Shown here piece after piece: positions 7,023-16,965 of a stretch of DNA of 38,994 nt; the stretch's first letter is position 1, and each line of letters begins with the position of its first letter. Origin of the DNA: Bacteroidota bacterium (lineage in GTDB: Bacteria; Bacteroidota; Ignavibacteria; UBA10030; SZUA-254); assembly GCA_020056225.1 (NCBI GenBank), contig JAGVIE010000025.1, forward strand, positions 1 to 38,994. Reading direction: 5' to 3'. The notes below the pieces were generated by a model. It was not told the DNA's origin. It saw only the letters and a list, made by a program, of their open reading frames with translations, and did no database searches. The position numbers were made by a program, and so were the translations under genes.

Positions 7023-9374
7023 TCAATGTGAAATAATGTTTGATAGTATTTTATGTGCCCCCGGATTGATATTCATTAACTGATAGTTCAAGGCTAACCC
7101 TACATAAGTAATTTTTCTTTGATATATTTTATTTGATATTAGCAAGGGGTCGCCAGTAGTTGCCACTCTGATTGGTAATTCATAATCGTAAGAATTATTA
7201 ATAAGAATTCTATTCTTGCTTTTAGCAAATATCCAATCATCAAAATCCACAGAAGTGATGACGTTATACCGGTTAACCAGCGAACTATTTGAGTCTATTT
7301 CAACATCAAGTTGTGTATCGTATATAGATGTTTTATTCAAGTATATACCTTGTATCAATGGTGTTTTGTTCCAGTCGGCGGCAGATTGTTCAAGTATTAT
7401 AACATGGCCGCCCTTCTCAAGAAATCGTTCAATATTAGAATTATAAAATAGCTGGAATTCAGTAGATTGCGGCATCGGTGAATCTACGATCAATACATCC
7501 AGAGAATCCATTAGCGATGGATCGGGAATATCATTCAACAAATCCACTTTATTGAATCCAATTCGTGTAAGCGCAAGAGATACCGGACTATCGGAGAATT
7601 TCGACAGCAATCCAATCCTTTTATTAATATCTGCCCTTACCTCAAATTTCCGAACAGCGAAATTCGCAACATGGATTCCACCAAGAGATAACGTAACAAG
7701 GTTTTCCTCAGCGGAAGGGTTTTTATTCCATACTAATGGGATGGAAAGAAGCGCTGTTGAATCTTTTTTATTTAAGAATATCCTTGTTCTTTCAATCGTT
7801 ACAATCGTATCATCTATACTTAGATAATCCGACATACCATCTCTCGAATGGTTAGTCAGTTTTACGATAATATTCTCTCTGCTTCCATATCTGACTATTG
7901 GAGTCATCACTTCAGCAGTAAAACGCGGCGTTATGTGAAGCGGAAGATTAATTGTATAAATAAATCTTTTCGCCATCGATGAATCGGATGAAAGAATAAA
8001 TATTTGCAGTGTCTTGCCGATTGCATTTTTATCCAACCCATATATTTCATCAGGGTAAGTATATTCGGAGTGTTGAGGCGAGATAAGGCGGAATGTTTCC
8101 CCAAGTGTAAGCGGAATCTGTTCCCGGTTGTCTTCGTTAATAATCCATCCCTTTTCTACATCTGGAATTATCATCAGCAATTTATCTCCGCGACGATAAC
8201 CCGAGATGGAATCTACTCGGAAATAAGTTAATTGTCTATTGCACAATATTGAGTCGCTGAGTGTATAATATACCTTAATGTCAAGCAATGTATTCCTAAG
8301 CTTATCGATGTTATGTTGCCATCCTATAAGAGTTCTTAATTCATAATGCCTGAGTCGATCTTCAGCTCTTAATATTTCATCAATTTCCTTCATAATTTGG
8401 GTAGATTCGATAAGAAAGTCATTCTTATCAACTGTGCCTATTGTACTTTGTCGGATTTTTTTTAGTATATCTGAAGTAAGTTTTACTATTTTATTTTCAA
8501 TTCTAATCAGGTGTTTTTCTGATAGGTGGTTTAACTTTGTTAACGATATTTTTCGTTCTTTCACACGTGAATAAATAAGTGAATATTTCGGTTTACTCTG
8601 AGAATTCCATTCTCCCCGCAGGGGCAAGTTAGATTCGTAATATTGCTCTGCTAAATGACCGATCTCTGCAGATGTTTTTTTATATATTGGAATAACCGCC
8701 TTAACAGGGAATTGATATCCCGTGAGCGATGAATCATCTACTAATACTCTCTCAACATTCCAAGATGGAAATTGCGTATTATCTGTTGCATTCAAATTTC
8801 TCACAGTTTCTAACAAATCAGATCTTACGATGTCAGTGAGTAAACTATGTTTCCCGATCTCCAAATCGCGTGCAACAATAATTATATCCGGTTTGTATTC
8901 AGAAATAACTTTCATAAGTTTGTATCTTATCGAATCCGATTGCCATTCTTGCCGAACACGAAACGAATCCAGCGCAGAAATGATATCGGGAAATGATAAG
9001 AAATATACCTTGCCGCCAATATAAGAGATAGCTCGAGATGCTTCCTTACGTTTTTTTGAAGCAAGTGTGTACGGATATTCAATTGCTGATTCAGCTTCAC
9101 CGTTTGTGATGTAAACACTCAAGATATTTGCGCCTCGTTCATACCTTAAATATGCTAAGCTTGCTAAATCCTCATATCCCGGTTTGATTGAAATGCTTAA
9201 TACATTTAAGTTCTTCTGTAATTCAAGCGCATTTTGATAAACAGCCCATTGCCCAGTTTCAGGTATATATGAATTCCCCTGCTGTGACGAACTATTGAGT
9301 AAGGTAAGATGAGTGAATAGTACGAAGATGGAGAAATACAGAATGGGCTGTCGAGTTACCGACAGCCCTTCCAT
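7023..9374 (-). CDS. PIG-L/LmbE-type protein with lost catalytic motif, GATase-like C-terminus
   Basis: From ATG 9374 the product is 783 aa with a hydrophobic N-terminus (signal peptide or anchor). Residues ~57-180 keep the layout of LmbE/PIG-L zinc deacetylases: LNVLSIS strand, ITNGEAE (as in LTxGE), KKRKEASRAISYIGGKV and FLSFPD. However, the HPDDE zinc motif is replaced by KPGYE (residues 64-68), and the later His-rich zinc site is reduced to one His (near EIGKHSLL). It is therefore probably not a deacetylase. The middle part looks Ig-like. The C-terminus (DSLDVLIVDSP, FLEKGGHVIILEQ) resembles the GATase-like fold found at the end of large Bacteroidetes PIG-L proteins. The TTG at 9413 would overlap the PorV gene by 11 bases; ATG 9374 is the likelier start, though it lacks a clear ribosome site. 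The exact role is unknown. Confidence 0.7.
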   Translation of the reverse strand: MEGLSVTRQPILYFSIFVLFTHLTLLNSSSQQGNSYIPETGQWAVYQNALELQKNLNVLSISIKPGYEDLASLAYLRYERGANILSVYITNGEAESAIEYPYTLASKKRKEASRAISYIGGKVYFLSFPDIISALDSFRVRQEWQSDSIRYKLMKVISEYKPDIIIVARDLEIGKHSLLTDIVRSDLLETVRNLNATDNTQFPSWNVERVLVDDSSLTGYQFPVKAVIPIYKKTSAEIGHLAEQYYESNLPLRGEWNSQSKPKYSLIYSRVKERKISLTKLNHLSEKHLIRIENKIVKLTSDILKKIRQSTIGTVDKNDFLIESTQIMKEIDEILRAEDRLRHYELRTLIGWQHNIDKLRNTLLDIKVYYTLSDSILCNRQLTYFRVDSISGYRRGDKLLMIIPDVEKGWIINEDNREQIPLTLGETFRLISPQHSEYTYPDEIYGLDKNAIGKTLQIFILSSDSSMAKRFIYTINLPLHITPRFTAEVMTPIVRYGSRENIIVKLTNHSRDGMSDYLSIDDTIVTIERTRIFLNKKDSTALLSIPLVWNKNPSAEENLVTLSLGGIHVANFAVRKFEVRADINKRIGLLSKFSDSPVSLALTRIGFNKVDLLNDIPDPSLMDSLDVLIVDSPMPQSTEFQLFYNSNIERFLEKGGHVIILEQSAADWNKTPLIQGIYLNKTSIYDTQLDVEIDSNSSLVNRYNVITSVDFDDWIFAKSKNRILINNSYDYELPIRVATTGDPLLISNKIYQRKITYVGLALNYQLMNINPGAHKILSNIISH
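9345..9368 (-). terminator. Hairpin after the PorV-like gene, inside the next gene's 5' end
   Basis: GGGCTGTCG (9345-9353) pairs with CGACAGCCC (9360-9368), a nine-base GC-rich stem with a six-base loop, 34 bases past the PorV-like stop. The following minus-strand tract (ATTCTGTATTTCTCC) is only weakly T-rich, so it may attenuate rather than stop transcription. It overlaps the first codons of the PIG-L-like gene. Confidence 0.55.
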
Positions 9375-9402
9375 ATTAATGATGGTATAAATTAGAGAAT
9401 GC

Positions 9403-10449
9403 TTAGAATCCAAGCTTTACTGAGAAGATATTATTCCCATCGAAGTAGTCAACTTGTCGATAAGCATAATCAAGTGTCATATCAACACCAGCGGCTTTAT
9501 AAGAAACACCGAAACCGAATGCACCGCCAAATATCTTTTCATCTGCTGTGGCTTGCGGTACTAATCCTACTCCGGCTCTGGCAAACAGTTTTACGGCATC
9601 CAACAGATAGCCGTACTCGCCGCCAATTTTATATTCATCAAGGAACAGATTATTATTGGTGAACGCTCCGTTAAGTTTCCACGACATATTTTCACCAATC
9701 TTCTGGCCGTAGGCTACACCGATCTCGACAAGAGATGGAAGCTCAAAACTTGCGGCTTCGATCTTATATTTCTGCTCAGGTCTTCTGCCATCGCTTGAAG
9801 TTGCATTCCTGTATAAACCGGGACCGCCAAATTGCATCTGCGGACCAATATTCTTAATGACGACACCAAGCTCCAAGCCCGATAGCCCCACTAAGTTTGT
9901 ATACTGGACACCAACATCAAATGCGAATCCTGTTGAAGAAACCTGATCGATCTGTTCTGAAATAAGTTTAGCAGTTAAACCGACCGATATAGCATCGGTT
10001 AATGCCCGTGCATATGTTAATCCAGTTGTAATATAAGTTGGTGAAAAATAACGACCGGCTTCACCTTCAGGATCAGCCTCAGTTGTTAATGGTATATCAC
10101 CAAAATTAATAGATTTAACACTAAGACCAATGTTACCGAAACTACCGAATGAAGCCCCAATAGCACCATAGCTAACATTTATATCTGCTATATATGACAT
10201 TGTTGAAAACATTCCTTCTGCTGAATACGAAAGATGACCTAATCCAGCAGGATTCCAGTAAATAGCTTCGGTACCATACGAGTTTGCAATTGTAGATCCA
10301 CCCATTGCAAGATCACGTGCACCGACTGGGATTAATAGTTCTGGTGCAGCTGATGTTCCTATTCTCTTATTCTGCGCCTCTGCCGTGACGAAGAGTGATA
10401 ATATCACCACGCAGAGTAATAAGATTTTTACGATTCCTATGTTTTTCAT
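9403..10449 (-). CDS. PorV/PorQ-family outer-membrane protein
   Basis: This 348-aa protein belongs to the PorV/PorQ family, outer-membrane barrels tied to the type IX secretion system; PorV shuttles cargo from the translocon to the surface-attachment complex. A signal peptide (residues 1-25, ending TAEA) is followed by the family N-terminus: PELLIPVGARDLAMGGS, then AIYWNPAGL. The rest is Gly-rich amphipathic strands, ending NNIFSVKLGF with a terminal Phe. ATG 10449 is chosen because GAGGAG lies eight bases before it; longer in-frame readings to 10512 run into the upstream gene's end. It lies 66 bases downstream of the T9SS cargo gene, suggesting it serves that cargo. Whether it is the housekeeping PorV or a dedicated paralogue cannot be told from this window. 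Confidence 0.85.
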   Translation of the reverse strand: MKNIGIVKILLLCVVILSLFVTAEAQNKRIGTSAAPELLIPVGARDLAMGGSTIANSYGTEAIYWNPAGLGHLSYSAEGMFSTMSYIADINVSYGAIGASFGSFGNIGLSVKSINFGDIPLTTEADPEGEAGRYFSPTYITTGLTYARALTDAISVGLTAKLISEQIDQVSSTGFAFDVGVQYTNLVGLSGLELGVVIKNIGPQMQFGGPGLYRNATSSDGRRPEQKYKIEAASFELPSLVEIGVAYGQKIGENMSWKLNGAFTNNNLFLDEYKIGGEYGYLLDAVKLFARAGVGLVPQATADEKIFGGAFGFGVSYKAAGVDMTLDYAYRQVDYFDGNNIFSVKLGF

Positions 10450-10515
10450 AGTTAAATCTCCTCTTATTAAGCAAGTTAGTTTCATTATTTGAGTCTTCAA
10501 AGAAGTCTGCATGGC

Positions 10516-13500
10516 TTAAAATACTCCTGGAACTTCTTGTTCTTGAATAATTGCAACTTTCAACGTTTTCGTCGTCCCAATATCGGGCATGTCGATATAT
10601 ACGATATACATACCGCTGGCTACCGGGAATCGATCGTTATTGACCAGATTCCAGCGGAAAAATTGCGACGGATCATTCTTTTCTTCTTTAAATACAAGTT
10701 GACCTGCGAGATTGAAAATCCGGAATATCGCTCTTGGTGGAAGATTGTTAAAAGTAACAAACTTCTGAGTTGTTTGGATCTCTGCAGAATTGAAGGCATA
10801 ATAAGGATTCGGGAAGACTTTAATATTATTCTTCGCATCTGATTTTTGAAGATCCGCTGAAAATGTGCTCTTATAATTCTTTGTGTCAAATCTCCAGAGA
10901 TCCTCAAGAGTTAGTACTTTTGTAGCAGTGATACGCCAAACATCTCCATCGTTGTATGCTGGTTTTCCTGCATCTGTCAATACATACCAACCAGAGTAAA
11001 GTACAGGTTTATTAGCGCCAGCCCAATTAGCATTCGTTCCAACATATTCAGATTTTTCAGTAGAAGTGTAAGTTTCATCAACGAAAAAGAAGTATTCTCG
11101 AGCGCCACTAGCCTCACCCGGAGCCCAAATACTGTCATAAGTCGTTCTACCAGATTGTTCCATAAAGAGAAAATCAATCTGCCGTTCATTAGTAGGATCA
11201 GTTACATCCCAGACAGTGAACGGTTGAGGGAAAAATCCAATATAAGCCGCGCCACCTGAGCTTGTGGTTCGTAAATAATCATATGCATTTTGCCCCTGAG
11301 CTGGGTTAAATCGAACTTCTACAGTTTTTTTAACCTCATATGGCAATAATGTGCTACCAAAGAAATTATAACCTACATCGAGGCCACCATCGAAAGTGCT
11401 TCCACCCCAGTCAACACCTTCCCAATTCAAATTAGTTGATGGCAAGTATTTTTGGCTTGAAATTTCCTCTCCCGGTATCCAGTATGGGCTTGCTGAAAAT
11501 CCGAGCCTGAAACCATCTAATATTTTGTTCGCAGGATCGATAACATAATTATTACTTAGCGGTATCGACACAACATCTTTTGTAGCATTATAGAGAGACC
11601 ATTGAATATTTGGAAATTTCAATGTATCACCTTCAAATACTACTTCTATAGAATCAGGCGCCGCCAATCTGATTTCGTATGTGTCGCCTGTAATTTTCGT
11701 CGGATCAATTATTCTGAAATCAATCTTAGCATCCGCAATGCCGGTCACGTGGGTTGGTTCGATCATCTCATCGTACGAAGAATGGTATCGAGTACCAACC
11801 TGTGGATATTTGGGTCTGACCGTCATGACATTTACCACAGACTCCAACGATTTTGGTAAATATCCCGGCTGTGTCGCAACACTATACGCGGTTACTGCGA
11901 AATAATATTCCTGACCATTGCTCAATTGATCAACATCGAGAACATAATCACGCTTAATTTGGATGTTTCGTGTGATCCCGCTGTTGCTTCCGAATTGAAC
12001 AGGCAAATTTAATATCTGACCTGAGTTTGGCTCAAATTGTTCATCGAGTACAACCGTTGGATCAGTTGCTAAATCGTAGGTTGTTATCCGAACAGCTTGT
12101 GATAAGCCAGAACTCGAACTGGGCAATTGATAAACATTGTATCCTTCAAATTTATATGCACCGGGTTCTTTAACTTCTGTTTCAATTTTAGTTACGCTCG
12201 GAAGATTGCTTCCCCATTCGAGAATGATTTCACGATTCAATTCTGCATATGTAACGCTCGGTGCATCCGGCGCTTTCGGTACTTGGAAAAGAGCATCGTA
12301 AGTATTCTGAACAAATCTATCGTTAAATTTCATAACTGCAATACTCGATAGCCGATCTGCTCCCATTCCACCAACTGTACCAACTACAATTTCTTGTGTA
12401 TCGGCTGGCGCTAATGTAAAAGGACCGGTATTAAGAACAATCCTGCGATCACCCGGCGCAAATGAATAATTTTCTCCGAGACCATCGAGAAATCCTTTCC
12501 GTGCTACAGGATCACCCGATAATGGGAATTTGCTGATCGGGTATCCTGGTGGATGATCGTATAATTTTTCCGGAGATATTGGATCATCTGGAACGAATCC
12601 ACGAAGCATCTTCCACCAACGCAATCCGCCATCATAAGTAAAGAGAGGATCGCTGATAGCACTGCCCGCAGCAAAATAAGCAAAGGATGACATGCCAAGA
12701 TTAATCTTTCCGCCAACTTTTTTCAAATCAAAAATTCCCGTATCCGATGGGGCACCTGCTACGAGAGGTCCTTGCAGGAAATCGTAACCTGCCGCCGGTG
12801 GTGGTAACTTAAACTTTGTGAACTCGGCATCAATTGCGTTCCCATTGTAAATAAATCCTAAACTGAGGACAGAGTCACAACCTGACAAATCATCACCAAA
12901 GGCGCCAAGGTCTGGGTCCGACCATTGTGCGATATACATGCTGTCGATGTAGAAAGAACCTTTCGTTCCGCCTCCAACATCAACACCACCTTTATTTATG
13001 ATTTTTATTTTCTTGAAATATAAATTACCCATGGCATCGGTTCGCTTATAGCCCCATAGGGTAGCTTGAACTTCCAAACCGATAGGGTAACTGCCATAAA
13101 GACCAAGTGTCGCAGTTTCATTAAGGTCGTTATAAACAGTCCAGATTACCTGATCGGCAGGTGAATTCGGATCCGATCCAGCCAATCCCGGTTCATCATA
13201 ACTACCAGCTATTAGAGAATCGACGGTGAATAAAGGTCCACTCGCTTTATCGTAATTAAATGCAGGTGGATTTTGGTATCCGGGTGTTCCGTTCCGTTCG
13301 ATATACGGCGCTCCGTATTGCACGGGCCATGCGCTCCAATCAGTATGATATTGGCTTGTGACGGCTTCCATTTGTGCGGTCGTAACATCACCTACCAATA
13401 TTTCATTTACTCCGGCGGCATCAAGTTTGAGTTCATCGGCAGACAGAGCTTTGTAGTCTCTGCGGATTCTGTAGATGCGGACATCGGCATCTGCAGGGCT

Positions 13501-13920
13501 TACAGCTACTGCCAATGAATCCATCCCGGCAATGCGGCCCCTAACGGTACCAACATTATACGTTTGACCACCAATCCTGATAAGTTGCAATGGCGCTTGC
13601 TGTGTATGAGCGGCATCAAGGTAAGCTTTACCACCCCACACGATACCGTCCTGATATATTACCCACTTAGTTCCTCGAGGAAAAACACCACCATCTAAAG
13701 CTCCGGAAGATGGATCACTCGATTCACCATCTGCGCGGTACCATGTTGTGAAGTTATTGATATTCAACATAGCATTTAACGGTGCACCTGTGGGTTTCAA
13801 AAGCGACTGCAATTTATTGTCAGAAGTATTCTTGGGCCTCTCGGCGTTTGCAGTCGAGAGAGCAAGAATACTAAATATGATAATCAAACCAAGAAAGGTT
13901 TTTATTGTTATTGTTCTCAT
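10516..13920 (-). CDS. T9SS-sorted surface protein with fibronectin-like domain
   Basis: The 1134-aa product has a signal peptide (MRTITIKTFLGLIIIFSILA, cleavage near TANA). The first ~535 residues match the truncated protein at 61-1683. Residues ~560-690 look like a fibronectin type III domain (EIILEWGSN, FEGYNVYQL, LSNGQEYYFAVTAYSV). The last ~95 residues form a T9SS type A-like sorting domain: KVFPNPYYAFNSAE, FRIFNLAGQLVFKEEKND, VASGMYIVYIDMPD. It should be exported by T9SS and anchored or released at the surface. ATG 13920 is preferred over TTG 13929 because AAGGAG lies nine bases upstream of the ATG. The gene lies 54 bases after the TonB receptor with no visible promoter between, so the two are probably co-transcribed. 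It may act as the surface partner of the receptor; the ligand is unknown. Confidence 0.85.
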   Translation of the reverse strand: MRTITIKTFLGLIIIFSILALSTANAERPKNTSDNKLQSLLKPTGAPLNAMLNINNFTTWYRADGESSDPSSGALDGGVFPRGTKWVIYQDGIVWGGKAYLDAAHTQQAPLQLIRIGGQTYNVGTVRGRIAGMDSLAVAVSPADADVRIYRIRRDYKALSADELKLDAAGVNEILVGDVTTAQMEAVTSQYHTDWSAWPVQYGAPYIERNGTPGYQNPPAFNYDKASGPLFTVDSLIAGSYDEPGLAGSDPNSPADQVIWTVYNDLNETATLGLYGSYPIGLEVQATLWGYKRTDAMGNLYFKKIKIINKGGVDVGGGTKGSFYIDSMYIAQWSDPDLGAFGDDLSGCDSVLSLGFIYNGNAIDAEFTKFKLPPPAAGYDFLQGPLVAGAPSDTGIFDLKKVGGKINLGMSSFAYFAAGSAISDPLFTYDGGLRWWKMLRGFVPDDPISPEKLYDHPPGYPISKFPLSGDPVARKGFLDGLGENYSFAPGDRRIVLNTGPFTLAPADTQEIVVGTVGGMGADRLSSIAVMKFNDRFVQNTYDALFQVPKAPDAPSVTYAELNREIILEWGSNLPSVTKIETEVKEPGAYKFEGYNVYQLPSSSSGLSQAVRITTYDLATDPTVVLDEQFEPNSGQILNLPVQFGSNSGITRNIQIKRDYVLDVDQLSNGQEYYFAVTAYSVATQPGYLPKSLESVVNVMTVRPKYPQVGTRYHSSYDEMIEPTHVTGIADAKIDFRIIDPTKITGDTYEIRLAAPDSIEVVFEGDTLKFPNIQWSLYNATKDVVSIPLSNNYVIDPANKILDGFRLGFSASPYWIPGEEISSQKYLPSTNLNWEGVDWGGSTFDGGLDVGYNFFGSTLLPYEVKKTVEVRFNPAQGQNAYDYLRTTSSGGAAYIGFFPQPFTVWDVTDPTNERQIDFLFMEQSGRTTYDSIWAPGEASGAREYFFFVDETYTSTEKSEYVGTNANWAGANKPVLYSGWYVLTDAGKPAYNDGDVWRITATKVLTLEDLWRFDTKNYKSTFSADLQKSDAKNNIKVFPNPYYAFNSAEIQTTQKFVTFNNLPPRAIFRIFNLAGQLVFKEEKNDPSQFFRWNLVNNDRFPVASGMYIVYIDMPDIGTTKTLKVAIIQEQEVPGVF

Positions 13921-13974
13921 GGTTTGCAACTCCTTATAATTTGTCGAATCAATTATTTTTTTTCCGATCGATAC

Positions 13975-16965
13975 TTAAAGTTCTATTTTTACGCCAAAAC
14001 GCACTTGCCTGGGAGTGCCGTATAACTCGTTGCCCGTTGCAGTTGTATAAGCCCACTGGTTATCAAGGTTAATTGCCTTGTAGAAGTCGGCATATACAGG
14101 ATCTGCTACATAAGATGTAGCCAATGAACTCGTGAGCCATCCGTCATCCTGTGGCGTTCCTGTTGAGGGGTAAACGTTTATGACGTTTTTAGTGTTCAAT
14201 AAATTTAAAACATCCACATAGAATTCAGCAGTAATATCTGTGATGGAAACCATTTTACTGAGTCTGAAATCAATATTAAATATCCACGGAGTACTCGATG
14301 AATTGAGCGGTTCAACCGGGAAGCTTGAGCGCGGATCAATCAATGGACGTACACCTACGTTCCATGCACTTGCTTGACCTAACTCTTTGGGTTCTTTGAT
14401 TTTTGTATATGCGTGACCACTGTTAAAGCTCAACAGTAAATTCGCACCGAGACCCTCTAACACAGGACCGCCGTCACCTTTATCAAAGCGGTAATCCAGA
14501 AAAACAGAACCGCGGTGTCTCTGATCGAAATCAAGAGGATTGATATAATTCACCGGTTGCCCTATATTTTGTTCAATAGCTCCAAATGCCGACCGGGAGT
14601 TTGAACCGGTTCCTTTAGCATCAGAAAGTGTGTAATTCACACGAGCAGAGAAGCGATTGACCCGGCGAAGTTCAAGCGTTAATTCCAATCCTTTTACTGT
14701 ACCAAAATCTTCATTCAGCAAAGCAGTATATAACTTCGATCCCGTTGCACTAAGATATGACCGCACCTGAAGCTGATCTTTGATATCCTTGTAAAAACCG
14801 CTGATCGTGAATGCAAAATTTTCACTCAACGTCTGTCTGAAACCCATCTCATATTGTGTGGTTCTTTCTGGTTTCATTAAGAATCCGACAGGCGTTAAGA
14901 ATGCGTTTCCGCGTGTTGCCGGACTAACTGTTCGGCTCAGTATCGTGTTCCCCGTGTATAACTGGTTCAACGAAGGCATCTGTGCATATTTTCCGTACAT
15001 CGTATAAAATACGGTGTTATCCGTCACCGGAAATGAAAAACTAACACGAGGCAGTACTAATTCGAACGGGGCAACATCTTTCAGTTTAGTCTCATCGATG
15101 ATATCCAGATCAGCGTTAAAATCGGGATTGGATGGATCATTGAATGTTTTGTTCTTCGTGTTCATATATTCGTATCGTAAACCGAAGTTCAGTATAAGGT
15201 CGCTATATTCTAACTTATTCTGAAAATATGCCGATGCGAATAATGGATTCCGCGCTGCATCAACTCCATCATCAACTTTTTCACCGTCAACATCATATCC
15301 ATAGTGATTGATGCTGCCGTTTTCATCCTTCGCAAGTCTGATGCGGCGATCCATCTCAAGTGAATCGTTCAACACAGCCGGATATCTTGGTGTCTGTCCA
15401 TTTTTTCCATAAAGGAAAATCATAGCACTGGAAATATCAGCAACTGCAAAGTTTCGTGTTTTCCAGAAATCTAAACGCCCGCCTGCTTTCATTTCCCAAT
15501 TCTTTAATACTTGAGAGGTAATATCGGCAGTGATACCAGTAGAGATTTGAGAATTTTTTGAATATGCATTGTTGGGCGTATTCTCATTATCAAATAGAAA
15601 ACCTCTGATCGTACTGTAAGCAGAAGGTCCTTCATAATATCCTCGAAAACCTGAATATCCCTTTGCGGCATTGGCAGTGCTGTCGGCATATTTTGTCCAA
15701 TCATCTTTAAAGTCGGGATCGTATCGATGGAAATAACGATTCTGATACGAGAGACCTATCTCGTAGAATGTTGTTGTACTTGCAATATGCGTGAATCTGA
15801 GATTTCCAAACCCGGTCATCGTCTCATCCAGTCTGTCTCTCTTCTGGTTGAAGTAACCTCGTAATGCATTGGGCCAACTGCCGTCAATTGGTAATTTACT
15901 CCACTCATAACTACCGGTAAATCTCAATTTGTATGGATGAAAATCGTACACTAATGTTCCTTGAACAGTGTATGCATCTCTCCAGTTATTCGGTATATAA
16001 TTTTCTTTAAAGCGAACCGGACCCGGAAGTGGAACACCCGCGCCTCGGGAATCGTGAAGATCAGTTACCAGACTATCGAATTCAAATGGCGTAACATATC
16101 TGAAATCTCGATTCCTCACATAATTTTCCTGACCTGCGAGGAAAAATTTAAGATTAGGTATTATGGGTCCACTAACGGTTGCAACTATGTTTCTATAGCC
16201 GAAAGAAGAAGAACCAAAATAAGCGCTTCCCGGCTTTGCAAAATTATCCGTTTGCAAATCAAAGGTCGCTTTCATCTGACTTTGACCTGCTCTAAGAGTA
16301 GTCCTTGTAATAGCAGAGTTGGAACCGCCAAATTCAGCAGTATATCCGCCAGCCTGCAATTGAACTTCTTCAATGGCTTCCTGAATCACACCGACGGATT
16401 GAGTATTCGATATCGGATTTGTAGTCGATGCGCCATCAAGATAAAAAGCAACCTCTCCTGATCTGCCGCCTCGAACATATAAATCGCCATCTTGCAAAAC
16501 AACACCTGCTTCCAACGCAAGTATGTTTTGCAGACCACGAATAGGTAAATTCTCAATCGACTCTTGTGTAGTCAACCGAATTGTGTTCGTTGTGTTCCGC
16601 TGTATCAGAGGTCGCTCGGCAAAAATTTCCACAGCCTTTACCTGAATAGCTTCACTCGTCAACAGGAAATCTTGAGTTGTTGTAATGTTAGAATTGATGC
16701 GAACATTTGATATCGTATATGAAGCATAACCTACATATGATGCCTTCATACTATAAGTGCCAGCCGGGACGCTCAATACGAAATATTCGCCGTTAATATC
16801 AGATGCGGCTCCTAAACTCGTCCCTTCCAGAACTATCGTAGCACCGATGAGAGGCTCACCTGTTTCTTTATCGGTTACTTTACCTCTCAGCTTTCCGGTC
16901 TGTGCTAACATCAAAGACGCAGACAAAACTACAATTGTACACAATACAATAATTTTTCGGATCAT
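13975..16965 (-). CDS. TonB-dependent outer-membrane receptor
   Basis: This 996-aa protein has a signal peptide (MIRKIIVLCTIVVLSASLML, then AQ). A carboxypeptidase-regulatory-like domain follows at ~24-105 (GKVTDKETGEPLIGATI, GTYSMKASYVGYASY). The TonB plug spans ~115-235, with NLPIRGLQNIL, LYVRGGRSGEVAFYLDG (from 162) and GGYTAEFGGSNSA, and the large beta-barrel fills the rest. The family imports scarce ligands such as iron chelates, vitamin B12 or oligosaccharides using TonB/ExbB/ExbD energy; none of these partners is in the window. ATG 16965 is preceded by AAAGGAGGT, the best ribosome site in the window. A TTGACA promoter and an exact 7-1-7 Fur-type palindrome lie upstream, so iron or another metal chelate is the favoured substrate, by inference. 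It heads the run of genes down to 5633. Confidence 0.93.
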   Translation of the reverse strand: MIRKIIVLCTIVVLSASLMLAQTGKLRGKVTDKETGEPLIGATIVLEGTSLGAASDINGEYFVLSVPAGTYSMKASYVGYASYTISNVRINSNITTTQDFLLTSEAIQVKAVEIFAERPLIQRNTTNTIRLTTQESIENLPIRGLQNILALEAGVVLQDGDLYVRGGRSGEVAFYLDGASTTNPISNTQSVGVIQEAIEEVQLQAGGYTAEFGGSNSAITRTTLRAGQSQMKATFDLQTDNFAKPGSAYFGSSSFGYRNIVATVSGPIIPNLKFFLAGQENYVRNRDFRYVTPFEFDSLVTDLHDSRGAGVPLPGPVRFKENYIPNNWRDAYTVQGTLVYDFHPYKLRFTGSYEWSKLPIDGSWPNALRGYFNQKRDRLDETMTGFGNLRFTHIASTTTFYEIGLSYQNRYFHRYDPDFKDDWTKYADSTANAAKGYSGFRGYYEGPSAYSTIRGFLFDNENTPNNAYSKNSQISTGITADITSQVLKNWEMKAGGRLDFWKTRNFAVADISSAMIFLYGKNGQTPRYPAVLNDSLEMDRRIRLAKDENGSINHYGYDVDGEKVDDGVDAARNPLFASAYFQNKLEYSDLILNFGLRYEYMNTKNKTFNDPSNPDFNADLDIIDETKLKDVAPFELVLPRVSFSFPVTDNTVFYTMYGKYAQMPSLNQLYTGNTILSRTVSPATRGNAFLTPVGFLMKPERTTQYEMGFRQTLSENFAFTISGFYKDIKDQLQVRSYLSATGSKLYTALLNEDFGTVKGLELTLELRRVNRFSARVNYTLSDAKGTGSNSRSAFGAIEQNIGQPVNYINPLDFDQRHRGSVFLDYRFDKGDGGPVLEGLGANLLLSFNSGHAYTKIKEPKELGQASAWNVGVRPLIDPRSSFPVEPLNSSSTPWIFNIDFRLSKMVSITDITAEFYVDVLNLLNTKNVINVYPSTGTPQDDGWLTSSLATSYVADPVYADFYKAINLDNQWAYTTATGNELYGTPRQVRFGVKIEL

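Noticed and set aside
10450-10512. N-terminal extension of the PorV-like protein to 369 aa
   Set aside because: The extra 21 residues precede a proper signal peptide whose ATG has GAGGAG at eight bases, so the shorter start is better.
15961-16461. 166-aa plus-strand reading frame
   Set aside because: It lies wholly inside the TonB receptor gene on the other strand, has no ribosome site and its protein is low-quality (shadow frame).
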